DNA of 36,296 bases from an uncultured Ruminococcus sp. (GCA_902773325.1 CACYDW010000079.1:1-36296), one strand, 5' to 3'; counted from the stretch's first letter, positions 1-7,900 are shown. Made by a program: numbers and translations. Notes: generated by a model not told the origin, from the letters alone.

Positions 1-92
1 CGACATTATTTTTTATACTTTCATAAATAACAGGCTGACTGTGGGGGCTTTCCGGTCGCCCCCACACCCCTTCGGACATCACTCTAAATAAA
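1..92 (+). repeat. R1 MITE-like repeat, copy 1 (partial)
   Basis: This matches the interior of the complete copies at 7762, 26257 and 26384: CGACATTATTTTT, then GCTGACTGTGGGGGCTTTCC and CCCCTTCGGACATCACTCT. The left end is cut by the window edge. The right terminal repeat (GTCGCCTGCTATAA in other copies) is missing or decayed. The GTGGGGGC/GCCCCCAC arms of the central hairpin are perfectly complementary. The short AT-rich tail (positions 107-128) contains TTCACTATTCACTATT direct repeats and nothing else recognisable before the next gene. Confidence 0.8.
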
Positions 93-122
93 GCAGAATA
101 GCAAACCATTATTCACTATTCA

Positions 123-926
123 CTATTTCCGTTCCTCTGTGTATTTTATGTATTCGTCAAGGCACATATCGAGCTTACGCAGCTTCAGTGCATTATCCCT
201 GCCGATATAGCGGAACAGATGAGGGTTGTATTCAATGCCCGTAAAGCTCTCCTTGCCGGACGGATAGCGCAGTATAAAGCCGTATTTGTATGAATTATTG
301 ACAAGCCACAGGTATTCGTCGGTATACTCAAAATAAATCGAATCCTCTGACGAAAACGAAACCGACAAGCCGGACTGCGTGTCGTAATGATTGCCCTGCG
401 GTGCGGCATATTCGGCATTGACCTCAGCGTCCTCACGCGAATAGCCCTCCTCCTCCATAAGCCGCTTCACCTCGGCAACATACAGCTCGTTCTGTTCGGC
501 GGCAGATACATAACCACTGTCCAAAAGCAGTTCCATTCCGTCCTCCTGTGAAGCCGCTGTCATCTGTTTCAGGTCGCTCAGGATCGCCTTGTCGACCTCT
601 ATCCCGCGATAGGTCGTAAGATTCTGCTTATATCCCGATTGCAGCGGACTATAGGGTGCGATCAGCGTCATCAGCTTTTCGGAATCATCGGTGGAAGATA
701 CCGTCTGAGAGGGCTGGCCTTCCTCCTGCGGTGTATCACGGTCGGTAAGCGTATTCAGCTCATTGAACGCGGCTAAAAGAACCGCTATGATCATGATCGC
801 CATGAAAACAGGAATCATATATACCGCCGAATGCAGCACCGCAGCGTTTTCACTTTTGGAAGAAAAGCTGCGATACCGGTTATTGGCTGCTTTTCTGTTT
901 CCGGAAACCGTTCGTTTTCTGCTCAT
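123..926 (-). CDS. VanY/M15B-like membrane protein, probably catalytically dead
   Basis: A 267-residue protein with a basic N-terminus, one membrane anchor (about residues 33-55, PVFMAIMIIAVLLAAF) and an extracytoplasmic domain resembling D-Ala-D-Ala carboxypeptidases of the VanY/DacY family (peptidase M15B). Family landmarks are SGYVSAAEQ, GLSVSF and YGFILRYPSGKESFTG followed by FRYIG. The active-site positions are altered. The family SxHxxGxAxD pattern reads DTQSGLSVS here, so the zinc His and Asp are lost, and the family EPWH reads NPHL, so Glu and His are lost. The Arg after SGY is Val. This suggests a binding or scaffold role rather than peptidase activity; that is inference. The start was moved to the ATG at 926 because GGGGTGA lies just upstream; an ATG 24 bases earlier has no good site. 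The gene stands alone. Confidence 0.75.
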   Translation of the reverse strand: MSRKRTVSGNRKAANNRYRSFSSKSENAAVLHSAVYMIPVFMAIMIIAVLLAAFNELNTLTDRDTPQEEGQPSQTVSSTDDSEKLMTLIAPYSPLQSGYKQNLTTYRGIEVDKAILSDLKQMTAASQEDGMELLLDSGYVSAAEQNELYVAEVKRLMEEEGYSREDAEVNAEYAAPQGNHYDTQSGLSVSFSSEDSIYFEYTDEYLWLVNNSYKYGFILRYPSGKESFTGIEYNPHLFRYIGRDNALKLRKLDMCLDEYIKYTEERK

Positions 927-996
927 AAAATCACCCCGTTCATATTTCACCTATAATATACCACAAGCCGCCGCTCACTGCAAGCAGATTTTCGCA

Positions 997-1215
997 GCAG
1001 CGTCGACGCTGCACCCGTGTTCGCGGCAGCGTCGACGCTGCACCCGTGTTCGCGTTTTCGCTCAGCACCAAAGGGGAGTTCCACCTGCTGATAAGTCGGA
1101 TAGCTTCATCTGCCCTATGCTTCTATCCAACCGGGCTATCGCTCTGAGTATGGGAGATCGGTGCTGTTCCGCGCCGGAAACAACAGCAGTCTGTTGATAT
1201 TGAGCGTTGGCAGCA
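997..1215 (+). repeat. R2 dispersed repeat, copy 1, with tandem palindromes
   Basis: The spacer between the VanY-like gene and ylmH starts with two tandem 29-bp units (997-1025, 1026-1054), each a perfect 16-bp palindrome GCAGCGTCGACGCTGC plus ACCCGTGTTCGCG. About 160 bp follow that recur, diverged and inverted, at 10326-10513. Shared stretches include CCCGTGTTCGCGTTTTCGCT, GATAGCTTCATCTG-like sequence, GCTATCGCTCT and ACAACAGCAGTCTGTTGATA. No ORF is conserved between the copies, so this is treated as a non-coding element. The function is unknown. Confidence 0.8.
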
Positions 1216-1247
1216 CAGAGGGTACTTTTTCGGGACACATTCAGCGA

Positions 1248-2012
1248 TCATCTGTATTTCAGCAGTGTTACAAACAATCTGCCCTTTTTACTGGTACCCG
1301 TAATTTCTCCAAGCTCTGCCTTACCCCTGCCGCGCAGTGAGATTCTGTCGCCCTCGTGCAGCTCCTTTGACGGGTCGCACACGGCAAGCCAGTTGACAGA
1401 CACTTCGCCGCTCCTGATGAGTCCGGCCGCTTTGGTACGCGACAGCCCGAAGCATTCCGCCGCTACGCAGTCGAGCCGCAGCGAACTGACATTCGCAGAA
1501 AACGGTACCTTTTCCGGTGCAAAGTCAAGAGGATTTTCCTCTTGTGAAAGACTGACGGTATATCTCCCGATTTTGGTGAGATTGAGCGCGATATATTCCG
1601 CGACAGATAACAGGCAGAAGAAATAAACGCGGTTTCCCTTGACGGCGATATCGCCGATGGTTTCGCGCTTGATCCCAAGCCCCATAAGCGCACCCAGCAC
1701 GTCGCGGTGCGTCACCGTACCGCTGCGGTCGGTGATCTGCGCACAATACAGCAGGAGCGGTGCTCCGCTGTCACTGCTGTATTCATCGGCTGTGACCCTG
1801 AGCAGCCGTCTTTCGGCTTCGTCATATCCGCCCGTAAAAGCGATCTGCTGCCGCAGCTCCGGCACAGAAGCGATGAGTGTCTGTTCGGCAGGTGTGAGAA
1901 ATCCGGAATACACCGCCGAATAGGTTCGTTCGCTTTTTTTGAACATATCCTCTGTTTTTCTGAGCAGAATTCTGTCTGCATCGGTTTTTGCATATCGGTC
2001 AAGTTTTTTCAA
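1248..2012 (-). CDS. ylmH: S4-domain RNA-binding protein, YlmH family
   Basis: A 254-residue cytoplasmic protein. The N-terminal two thirds match the YlmH (Sll1252-type) domain. The C-terminal part (about 170-254) is an S4 RNA-binding domain, seen in LDCVAAECFGLSRTKAAGLI, then SGEVSVNW and LHEGDRISLRGRG. YlmH proteins bind stalled 50S-peptidyl-tRNA complexes in ribosome quality control and in Gram-positives usually sit near cell-division genes; no such genes are adjacent here. The start is TTG, supported by AAGGGAG six bases upstream. It begins 11 bases after the stop of the CPBP protease gene, so the two are probably co-transcribed. Confidence 0.9.
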   Translation of the reverse strand: MKKLDRYAKTDADRILLRKTEDMFKKSERTYSAVYSGFLTPAEQTLIASVPELRQQIAFTGGYDEAERRLLRVTADEYSSDSGAPLLLYCAQITDRSGTVTHRDVLGALMGLGIKRETIGDIAVKGNRVYFFCLLSVAEYIALNLTKIGRYTVSLSQEENPLDFAPEKVPFSANVSSLRLDCVAAECFGLSRTKAAGLIRSGEVSVNWLAVCDPSKELHEGDRISLRGRGKAELGEITGTSKKGRLFVTLLKYR

Positions 2013-2023
2013 AATATTCTCCC

Positions 2024-2692
2024 TTAAATGAGCATAAACACAAGTAAATCATAAAACGCATGGAGCGTTATGGGAACAAGAATATTCCGGCTTCTGATAA
2101 AGCACCAGGAAAACAGGCTGCTCAGCACCAGAATAACGGCAAATCCGAGGTTCGCAAAATTCGCATAGAATACACCGCTGTTGAGCCATATCGGGAAATG
2201 AATGGTCAGAAACAGCACCGCATTCACTGCCACAGCCGTCCATACGGCGGGCGATTCCTCGGTTGAACGGATAGTGCGGTTGAGAAGCCACCCGCGGAAC
2301 ACCATCTCCTCTGTAATGCCCACAAACAGCACCACCACGATTTTTCCTTCATTGAACGTATCAACTATACCGATTCTGCCGTGCGCCTTATAAGCCATCA
2401 TCAGCACATAAGCCGCCACAAGAAGATACAGCGGAATATACCGCAACAGCTCCTTTTTCGGTGTGAGCATTTCCCGCAGCGGCACGGCAATATCCTTTTC
2501 ATAGTGCCTGATCAGAAGCACGGCCGGCAGTGTCCACACAAGATTCTTGATGATACCCGAGCGAATCAGCTCCCTGAACAGCTCACTGCTCACCGCAGCA
2601 TACAGCATATCCTTGAAAATCAGTTCAAAAGCCGCCCATGCGCCGTAAAACAATATCCAATAGACCACCAATACCGGAATACGCTTTTTCAT
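2024..2692 (-). CDS. CPBP family intramembrane metalloprotease (CAAX/Abi type)
   Basis: A 222-residue polytopic membrane protein with six or more hydrophobic segments. The family motifs are intact: EEMVFRGWLLNR (EExxxR, about residues 128-139), a His in FLTIHFPIW and HAFYDL near the C-terminus. Members (PF02517) cleave prenylated or membrane substrates or act in bacteriocin immunity; the substrate here cannot be told. The ATG start has GGGGGAA upstream. It lies upstream of ylmH with an 11-base gap. The gene between it and nadD is separated by about 97 bases with no visible terminator. Confidence 0.9.
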   Translation of the reverse strand: MKKRIPVLVVYWILFYGAWAAFELIFKDMLYAAVSSELFRELIRSGIIKNLVWTLPAVLLIRHYEKDIAVPLREMLTPKKELLRYIPLYLLVAAYVLMMAYKAHGRIGIVDTFNEGKIVVVLFVGITEEMVFRGWLLNRTIRSTEESPAVWTAVAVNAVLFLTIHFPIWLNSGVFYANFANLGFAVILVLSSLFSWCFIRSRNILVPITLHAFYDLLVFMLI

Positions 2693-2789
2693 CTGATTCC
2701 CCCGTTTCTATGTTTCATGTGCAGTCATCAGCACCGCAGGTCTGTATACATACCGCAGAAAATACCGCTTTCCCTTTCCGCAGATACAG

Positions 2790-3395
2790 CTACCCCTGTG
2801 CGGAATAGAGCTGATGTTCGCGGATATAGGCATGAACGGACGGGGGCACAAGAGCGGAGATATCCTCACCTGCGGCACAGGCGGCGCGGATACGGGTCGA
2901 GGATACGGTCATAACAGGGGTATCCGGTATACGGGTATGTGCGCCGAGGGTCGAAAGAAGCTGTGCCTGCTTTGCAAGAACGGCGGCATTGTCGCTGTTG
3001 CGCGGAATACCGCAGACAACGGCAAGAGAAAAAATGATCTCGGGGTGTTTCCACTCATGAACCGTCATGAACATATCCGCACCCATCAGCAAATACAGCT
3101 CATCATCAGGATTCTGCGCGTGAAGCTCCTCCAATGTCAGATAGGTATAGCTTGCGCCCTGCCGCCTGATCTCCATGTCGCTCACCTCAAAGGCAGGGTC
3201 GCCCTCAAAGGCAAGGCGGCACATTGCAAGACGCGCTTCTCCCGAAGCCATGCCGCTTTTCTCCTTATGCGGCGGCTGAAAGGCGGGAACGATCAGCACA
3301 CGGTCAAGACCGAGCTGTTTTCTGACCGCTTTTGCAAGCTGAATATGTCCGTTGTGTATCGGGTTGAAGCTCCCGCCGAACATAGCTGTTTTCAT
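2790..3395 (-). CDS. nadD: Nicotinate-nucleotide adenylyltransferase
   Basis: A 201-residue enzyme that transfers AMP from ATP to nicotinate mononucleotide to give deamido-NAD, a step of NAD synthesis. It has the nucleotidyltransferase signature GGSFNPIHNGH at the N-terminus and the second ATP-binding motif VSSTRIR near the C-terminus. The length is normal for the family. A longer reading frame (to 3461) exists, but the extra residues run through the rubrerythrin terminator. AGGGGTG precedes two adjacent ATG codons at 3398 and 3395, and the second has the better spacing. nadD often precedes yqeK and rsfS; neither is here. Confidence 0.95.
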   Translation of the reverse strand: MKTAMFGGSFNPIHNGHIQLAKAVRKQLGLDRVLIVPAFQPPHKEKSGMASGEARLAMCRLAFEGDPAFEVSDMEIRRQGASYTYLTLEELHAQNPDDELYLLMGADMFMTVHEWKHPEIIFSLAVVCGIPRNSDNAAVLAKQAQLLSTLGAHTRIPDTPVMTVSSTRIRAACAAGEDISALVPPSVHAYIREHQLYSAQG

Positions 3396-3412
3396 CATAA
3401 CACCCCTGTGTG

Positions 3413-3444
3413 AAAAATGCCGTTTCCAAAACAGAAACGGCATT
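3413..3444 (-). terminator. Rho-independent terminator after rubrerythrin
   Basis: On the minus strand an 11-bp stem AATGCCGTTTC / GAAACGGCATT with a 7-base loop is followed by TTT, extending the run of T. It lies 38 bases past the rubrerythrin stop and just before the nadD start, so nadD probably has its own promoter or depends on read-through. Confidence 0.8.
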
Positions 3445-3481
3445 CCGGTTTGTGATTCCAAATAATACGGCTGCGGCGGGA

Positions 3482-4027
3482 TTATTCGCCGAAGTATCTC
3501 TTCAAAAGACCTGCAAAGCCCGCACCGTGACGAGCCTCGTCCTTAGCCATTTCGTGAACGGTGTCGTGAATAGCGTCAAGATTCAGAGCCTTTGCTTTCT
3601 TGGCAAGCTCAAACTTACCCTCACATGCGCCTGCTTCCGCATCTGCGCGCATCTGGAGATTCTTTTTGGTGCTGTCGGTCAGAACATCGCCGATCAGTTC
3701 TGCAAAGCGGGAAGCGTGGTCTGCTTCTTCAAAAGCATATCTCTTGAATGCTTCTGCGATCTCGGGATAGCCCTCACGGTCTGCCTGACGTGCCATTGCA
3801 AGATACATACCGACCTCGCTGCATTCGCCGTTGAAGTTGGAGATCAGTTCCTGCATGATGTCATCGTCAACGCCCTTTGCAACGCCTACCTCGTGTACGG
3901 TCGCATAAGATGCGTCTGCCTTGCTCTCCTTGAATTTATCCTTGGGAGCTTTACATACGGGACATACCTCGGGAGCTTCTTCTCCCTCATAAACATAACC
4001 GCATACAGAACATACAAATTTTTTCAT
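3482..4027 (-). CDS. rbr: Rubrerythrin with N-terminal rubredoxin domain
   Basis: A 181-residue non-haem iron protein that reduces hydrogen peroxide in anaerobes. The domain order is reversed relative to classical rubrerythrin. A rubredoxin-like centre comes first ([20 protein letters not shown], then VCKAP, two CxxC pairs), followed by a ferritin-like diiron helix bundle with ligands in [17 protein letters not shown] and [10 protein letters not shown]. This is the layout of clostridial reverse rubrerythrins, which accept electrons directly from NADH:rubredoxin systems. The start is the ATG at 4027, with AAGGAGG 11 bases upstream; the longer frame starts inside that site. It lies 61 bases after perR, fitting PerR control of peroxide defence, and ends in a terminator. 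Confidence 0.95.
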   Translation of the reverse strand: MKKFVCSVCGYVYEGEEAPEVCPVCKAPKDKFKESKADASYATVHEVGVAKGVDDDIMQELISNFNGECSEVGMYLAMARQADREGYPEIAEAFKRYAFEEADHASRFAELIGDVLTDSTKKNLQMRADAEAGACEGKFELAKKAKALNLDAIHDTVHEMAKDEARHGAGFAGLLKRYFGE

Positions 4028-4088
4028 AGCTGTTTTTGCCTCCTTGCATATCATTCGGGGTAATTCCGCCCCATTGAATTTATGTTTC

Positions 4089-4517
4089 TCACCGTTTTTC
4101 GGTGGAGATACCGCTGTTGTCCGACTGTCGGCACTTGCTGCACAATCCGTAAAAGACAGTGCTGTGACCGCTCACAGAAGCATTACACTCCTGCTCCACG
4201 TAATCATACATCGCTTTGTCGGCAAAGCTTCTGCCGCCGGGGATATCGGATATTTTAAAGCATGACGTACAGATAAAGTGCGAATGCGGAGTAAGAACGG
4301 CATCGAACCGTTCCTGTCCGTTATATACCCCCACCGACCTGATAATGCCCGTATCCTTGAAAACAGCTATGTTGCGATAGACCGTTCCAAGGCTCAGACC
4401 GGGAATCTGCGGTTTGAGCACGTCATACACCCACTCCGCAGAGGGGTGACATTTGGTTGAAGCAATGGCACTATAGATTGCTTCTCTTTTTGCACTGAAA
4501 TTCCGTTTTGTCCGCAT
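4089..4517 (-). CDS. perR: Fur-family metalloregulator, probably PerR
   Basis: A 142-residue repressor. The N-terminal winged helix contains [13 protein letters not shown] and the recognition helix [10 protein letters not shown]. The C-terminal dimerisation domain has two zinc-structural CxxC pairs (CTSC, CSKC) and metal ligands around [14 protein letters not shown] PerR role (iron-dependent peroxide sensor) rather than Fur or Zur is inferred from the downstream rubrerythrin and the HSHF region; sequence alone does not settle it. The start at 4517 has AGGGGTG upstream; a longer frame to 4559 runs into the operator repeats. Probable autoregulation is shown by duplicated sites in the leader. 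Confidence 0.88.
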   Translation of the reverse strand: MRTKRNFSAKREAIYSAIASTKCHPSAEWVYDVLKPQIPGLSLGTVYRNIAVFKDTGIIRSVGVYNGQERFDAVLTPHSHFICTSCFKISDIPGGRSFADKAMYDYVEQECNASVSGHSTVFYGLCSKCRQSDNSGISTEKR

Positions 4518-4536
4518 AGGTTCAGCACCCCTGAAG

Positions 4537-4580
4537 CAATAACAATTCCTGTATTCCACAAAAACAATAATAATTCCTGT
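4537..4580 (-). promoter_or_regulatory. Two direct repeats, candidate PerR/Fur operators
   Basis: CAATAACAATTCCTGT (4537-4552) and CAATAATAATTCCTGT (4565-4580) differ at one base and start 28 bases apart, close to three helical turns. They lie between the perR -10 box and its start codon, where a bound repressor would block transcription. They are AT-rich and contain the AATAATAATT core expected of Fur-superfamily boxes but are not a perfect 7-1-7 palindrome. Confidence 0.6.
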
Positions 4581-4588
4581 TATTTATC

Positions 4589-4617
4589 ACTATATCATAT
4601 TTTCTCCCGTTTGTAAA
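4589..4617 (-). promoter_or_regulatory. Sigma-A promoter of perR
   Basis: On the minus strand, TTTACA and TATAGT are separated by exactly 17 bases, 72 bases or more upstream of the perR start and immediately upstream of the direct repeats. Confidence 0.7.
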
Positions 4618-4652
4618 TATATTTTTTAGCAAAACGCAAAAACGGAACCTCT

Positions 4653-5927
4653 TTAGTCGGCATTGGACTGAGCGATATCCTCGATCCGGTCGCGGATACG
4701 GAGAAAAGCGTCCGTCACTACCGGGTCGAATTTTTTTCCGCGCTGATTCTTGATCATACCAAACACCTCTTCTATCGGCATGGCAGCCTTATAGACACGC
4801 TTGGCAGCAAGCGCGTCAAAGAAATCGGCGATCGTCATGATACGGGCGCAAAGCGGAATTTGTTCTCCCTGAATCCCGTAAGGATACCCCGAGCCGTCCC
4901 AGCATTCATGATGATAAAGGGCAACGGACTTAGCGATTTTCAGGAACTCCTCGTCCTCAATATCCGCCATTGATTCCTCAATGATTTTTCTGCCGTTGAC
5001 CGTATGATTCTTGATGAGGGCAAACTCCTCGTCTGTGAGCTTGCCGGGCTTGAGCAGTACCGCATCGGGAATGGTGATCTTGCCGATATCGTGCAGAGGA
5101 GCAGAAAGAATGGTATCGTGGATATAGCGCGGGGTGAGGGTATCATAGAACCTGCCTTCCTGCTGCAGCTCTAAAATCAGTGCCTGCACATATTCACTGG
5201 TACGCTTTACGTGCTTGCCGGTGTTGCCGTCACGGGCTTCAATAATGTTAGCAAAGCTGATGATGATCTGGTGCTGCATCTGCTCGATGGCATGGATCTT
5301 TTCTTCTACGCTGTCATCAAGCTCACTGCGCTTGTCGTCAATGGAATAGAAGATTCTGCCCGCATAGACCGCCGTTACCAGAAAGCTCATAGCGCAGTTG
5401 ACGATCAGCAGTGACATCATGACGACCTCCGGCAGCTCATGAACGGGTGTATATTCATTAAACAGCACCAGCAGGCATATAAATGAAATGAACGCCACCA
5501 CGATAATAACATTTCTGAGATACTGAATAATGCGGTTCTTCTTACTGATGAATACCGTCATGAACAGCAGCGGAATCATCAGATATTGAAAGCCGGGGTC
5601 AAGTCCGAATAAATAAACGCTGCAAATCTGGTGCAAAAACAGCTCCAGTATGGTAACCAGTGTACACGGCAGCCATGAGCCTTTGAAATATTTCAGCAGA
5701 ATAACAAAAGTAGCATACAGGATTACTCCCGTAAGGTCAAACAGCATCATCGCCATAATATGATACATCGAAAACACGATCATATATCCGGTATGAAGCA
5801 CAAGGCAGATCAGAAAGAACATATTGAGCGGCGCAGAAAAAAACGCAAAATCCGCATAGTCCTTATCCTCGTTATAAGCAGGCGTTCCTACAAAGAATTG
5901 CAGCAGCTTGTTTTGATTCATTTTCAT
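4653..5927 (-). CDS. Membrane-anchored HD-GYP domain phosphodiesterase
   Basis: A 424-residue protein with about six transmembrane helices in residues 30-205, a short linker helix (about 210-235) and a C-terminal HD-GYP domain. The domain motifs are present: APLHDIGKI (HD pair), NHTVNGRKI, YHHECWDGSGYP (HHExxDGxGYP) and IADFFDAL. HD-GYP proteins hydrolyse cyclic di-GMP, so it likely links an unknown membrane signal to second-messenger turnover. No response-regulator receiver domain is present. The start is ATG 5927; a TGA lies two codons upstream in frame, so it cannot start earlier, although ATG 5921 is possible. The Shine-Dalgarno sequence is unusually far upstream and separated by a hairpin (see 5937-5967). 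A good promoter lies at 6042-6070. Confidence 0.92.
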   Translation of the reverse strand: MKMNQNKLLQFFVGTPAYNEDKDYADFAFFSAPLNMFFLICLVLHTGYMIVFSMYHIMAMMLFDLTGVILYATFVILLKYFKGSWLPCTLVTILELFLHQICSVYLFGLDPGFQYLMIPLLFMTVFISKKNRIIQYLRNVIIVVAFISFICLLVLFNEYTPVHELPEVVMMSLLIVNCAMSFLVTAVYAGRIFYSIDDKRSELDDSVEEKIHAIEQMQHQIIISFANIIEARDGNTGKHVKRTSEYVQALILELQQEGRFYDTLTPRYIHDTILSAPLHDIGKITIPDAVLLKPGKLTDEEFALIKNHTVNGRKIIEESMADIEDEEFLKIAKSVALYHHECWDGSGYPYGIQGEQIPLCARIMTIADFFDALAAKRVYKAAMPIEEVFGMIKNQRGKKFDPVVTDAFLRIRDRIEDIAQSNAD

Positions 5928-5936
5928 GGCATTTCA

Positions 5937-5967
5937 CACGGCGAAGCCGCCGTGCGTTCCTCCTTTG
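5937..5967 (-). promoter_or_regulatory. Ribosome binding site separated from start by a stem-loop
   Basis: On the minus strand AAAGGAGGAA (5958-5967) is a near-ideal Shine-Dalgarno sequence, but its AGGAGG core lies 32 bases from the HD-GYP start codon. Between them is a perfect 7-bp stem CACGGCG-GCTT-CGCCGTG (5937-5954). If it folds, the gap shrinks to about 14 bases. No alternative start codon with proper spacing is in frame. Confidence 0.6.
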
Positions 5968-6041
5968 CAGATCATATCGCTCCGTTTTGTGCTTGATCCA
6001 GTGATTTCTGAAATTTCCCTGTTCCTTTTACAATATGTAAT

Positions 6042-6070
6042 ATTATACTATATTTTTTCAGACTTATCAA
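6042..6070 (-). promoter_or_regulatory. Promoter of the HD-GYP gene
   Basis: On the minus strand, TTGATA and TATAAT are separated by 17 bases, about 115 bases upstream of the HD-GYP start. This leaves a leader of roughly 100 bases that contains the stem-loop at 5937-5954. Confidence 0.7.
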
Positions 6071-6168
6071 CAACAATTTGTATGATTCCGGTAATTATTT
6101 CTCAAAAAAACAGTTCAAAGCATAATCAGCCCCCGTCGCCCATATAAAAGTAGTGTGAGGTGATATTG

Positions 6169-7035
6169 ATGTATATGCTCCTGAAACCAAACAAGCTGTT
6201 TTTATCGTCAGTATCCGTTGCCGCCGCCGCAGCGGTTCTGCTGTCGCTGTACGCTGTTCCGGCCGTTACCGGCAGCGGAGCAGAGTCCCCCGTTGATGTA
6301 CCGATTATTATGTATCACGGGCTGGTAAAAGACCCGGATCTGCAAAATCAGTATATGATCGCTCCGCAGAGCTTTGAGGAGGATCTGCAATATCTGAACG
6401 CTAACGGCTTTCATACCATCTTTATCAGCGAACTGATCGGGCATTTCAAAAACCATACACCTCTGCCCCCGAAGCCTGTGATCCTGACCTTTGATGACGG
6501 TTATCTCAACAATTATACCTACGCATATCCCCTGCTGCAGAAATATAAATGTAAGGCGGTGATATCTCCCATTGCAGCCGAAGCAGACAAAGCGGAGAAT
6601 GATGAAAACCGCAGTCCTGCCTATTCACAGTGCAGCTGGAGCGAGCTGCGGGAAATGTCGGATTCCGGCTATGTTGAGATACAGTGCCACACCTACGACC
6701 TGCATACTCTCGGCACCAGAAAAGGTGCGGGCATGATCAGCGGGGAATCCGAAGAAAGCTATCGGCAGGTCATCACCGCCGACCTCACAACATGCCTTGA
6801 AAGAATGTCCGCAAAGCTCGGCAAAGTACCGCAGGCATTTGTCTATCCCTTCGGCAACAAAAACGAGCTGTTGTTGTCCATCATCAAGGAAGCAGGCTTT
6901 GAAGCCGTCCTCGACTGCGAAGAAAAAACCAATTCTCTCACCTCTTCACAAGAGCTTTTCAGCTTGCACCGTTTCTTGCGCCCGCCGGATGTTTCCGCCG
7001 CTGACTTTTTCAAATCAAAGAATGCAAGCGAATAG
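6169..7035 (+). CDS. Polysaccharide deacetylase (NodB domain), exported
   Basis: A 288-residue carbohydrate esterase family 4 protein. The N-terminal segment (about residues 8-30, rich in Ala, Val and Leu) is a signal peptide or anchor. The NodB domain starts at PIIMYHG. Motif 1 TFDDGY supplies the base and a metal Asp. CHTYDLH supplies the HxxxxH-like metal pair in the form H-x4-H. YPFG and the C-terminal LHRFL motif are also seen. It probably removes N-acetyl groups from cell-wall glycan outside the membrane. GAGGTGA lies five bases before the ATG at 6169, so this is preferred to the GTG nine bases earlier. It is followed at a gap of about 160 bases by an amidase_3 protein, a possible wall-remodelling pair. 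Confidence 0.9.
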   Translation: MYMLLKPNKLFLSSVSVAAAAAVLLSLYAVPAVTGSGAESPVDVPIIMYHGLVKDPDLQNQYMIAPQSFEEDLQYLNANGFHTIFISELIGHFKNHTPLPPKPVILTFDDGYLNNYTYAYPLLQKYKCKAVISPIAAEADKAENDENRSPAYSQCSWSELREMSDSGYVEIQCHTYDLHTLGTRKGAGMISGESEESYRQVITADLTTCLERMSAKLGKVPQAFVYPFGNKNELLLSIIKEAGFEAVLDCEEKTNSLTSSQELFSLHRFLRPPDVSAADFFKSKNASE

Positions 7036-7198
7036 CTGTCTGACAAATGCGAAAGCATTTTCAAGCCAAGCAAGGATGACAACAATGCTATGCGGAATTT
7101 AACGCCAAAGATTGTCGTCAGGTCTGTTTGATATTAGTATCAATACTGTCAATGAGTAAATCGGCGAAAATTTGCTCATCGAAAAATGGAGTGATTGT

Positions 7199-7741
7199 AT
7201 GCCAAGTGTGTTTTTAAGTCCGTCTACTCAGGAATATAACCCCTATGTCGGGGGCGGCAACGAAGAATACTATATGAATATCCTCACAGATGCACTGATT
7301 CCCTACCTCGAAGCCGCCGGAATCGAGTATGAGCGTAATGACCCGTCCAAGACCTTTGCCAATTCCGTTGCACTGTCCAATGCGCGGAATTATGACCTGC
7401 ATTTAGCGCTTCATTCCAACGCTGCACCGCCGCCCAATGCGGGAAAGGTCCGGGGAAGTCAGGTGTATTATTTTGCGGGAAGTCCGCAGAGCACCCGCGC
7501 CGCCAATATCTTTGCCGACAACCTCAAACAGATTTATCCGGACCCCGAAAAAGTCACGACCATTCCCACAACGACCCTTGCCGAAATCGTCAGAACCAAA
7601 GCCCCCGCCATTCTCATTGAAATCGCCTATCACGATAACCCCGAAGATGCCGAATGGATTCGCGATAACATCGACGCTATCGCTCAGAACCTCGCACTCT
7701 CCGTCGCCGAATTTCTGAACGTCAATCAGACGCAGATTTGA
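7199..7741 (+). CDS. N-acetylmuramoyl-L-alanine amidase-like protein (amidase_3)
   Basis: A 180-residue single-domain protein without a signal peptide. It resembles zinc amidases of the amidase_3 fold: NEEYYMN supplies the Glu ligand, LALHSNA the second His, and ILIEIAYHDN the catalytic Glu. The first zinc His, normally in a GHGG-type motif at the N-terminus, is replaced by SPSTQEYNPY. The start is ATG 7199, with GGAGTGA five bases upstream; an earlier ATG at 7172 lacks a site. Without an export signal it might act after cell lysis or in the mother cell, or may not be an active hydrolase. Next comes repeat R1 copy 2. Confidence 0.8.
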   Translation: MPSVFLSPSTQEYNPYVGGGNEEYYMNILTDALIPYLEAAGIEYERNDPSKTFANSVALSNARNYDLHLALHSNAAPPPNAGKVRGSQVYYFAGSPQSTRAANIFADNLKQIYPDPEKVTTIPTTTLAEIVRTKAPAILIEIAYHDNPEDAEWIRDNIDAIAQNLALSVAEFLNVNQTQI

Positions 7742-7761
7742 TTTCCATGATAATAATAGAA

Positions 7762-7896
7762 TTATAGTAAATGACATTATTTTTTATACTTTGATCAATC
7801 ATCGGCTGACTGTGGGGGCTTTCCGGTCACCCCCACACCCCTTCGGACATCACTCTAAGTAAAATCCAAGTAAAATTTTTTTGTCGCCTGCTATAA
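7762..7896 (+). repeat. R1 MITE-like repeat, copy 2 (complete)
   Basis: This is the longest complete copy (135 bp). The ends are imperfect terminal inverted repeats: TTATAGTAAATGACA on the left and TGTCGCCTGCTATAA on the right, agreeing at 11 of 15 positions when one is reversed. The core has GTGGGGG-11 bases-CCCCCAC and CCCCTTCGGACATCACTCT. The right end stops five bases before the -35 box of the tRNA-Thr promoter. Confidence 0.85.
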
Positions 7897-7900
7897 ATGC

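Noticed and set aside
763-1197. A 144-codon plus-strand ORF across the VanY start and R2 copy 1
   Set aside because: It overlaps a real gene antisense and its frame is not kept in R2 copy 2.
7045-7060. Hairpin AAATGC-GAAA-GCATTT after the deacetylase gene as terminator
   Set aside because: Only a 6-bp AT-rich stem with no following T tract; too weak to call.
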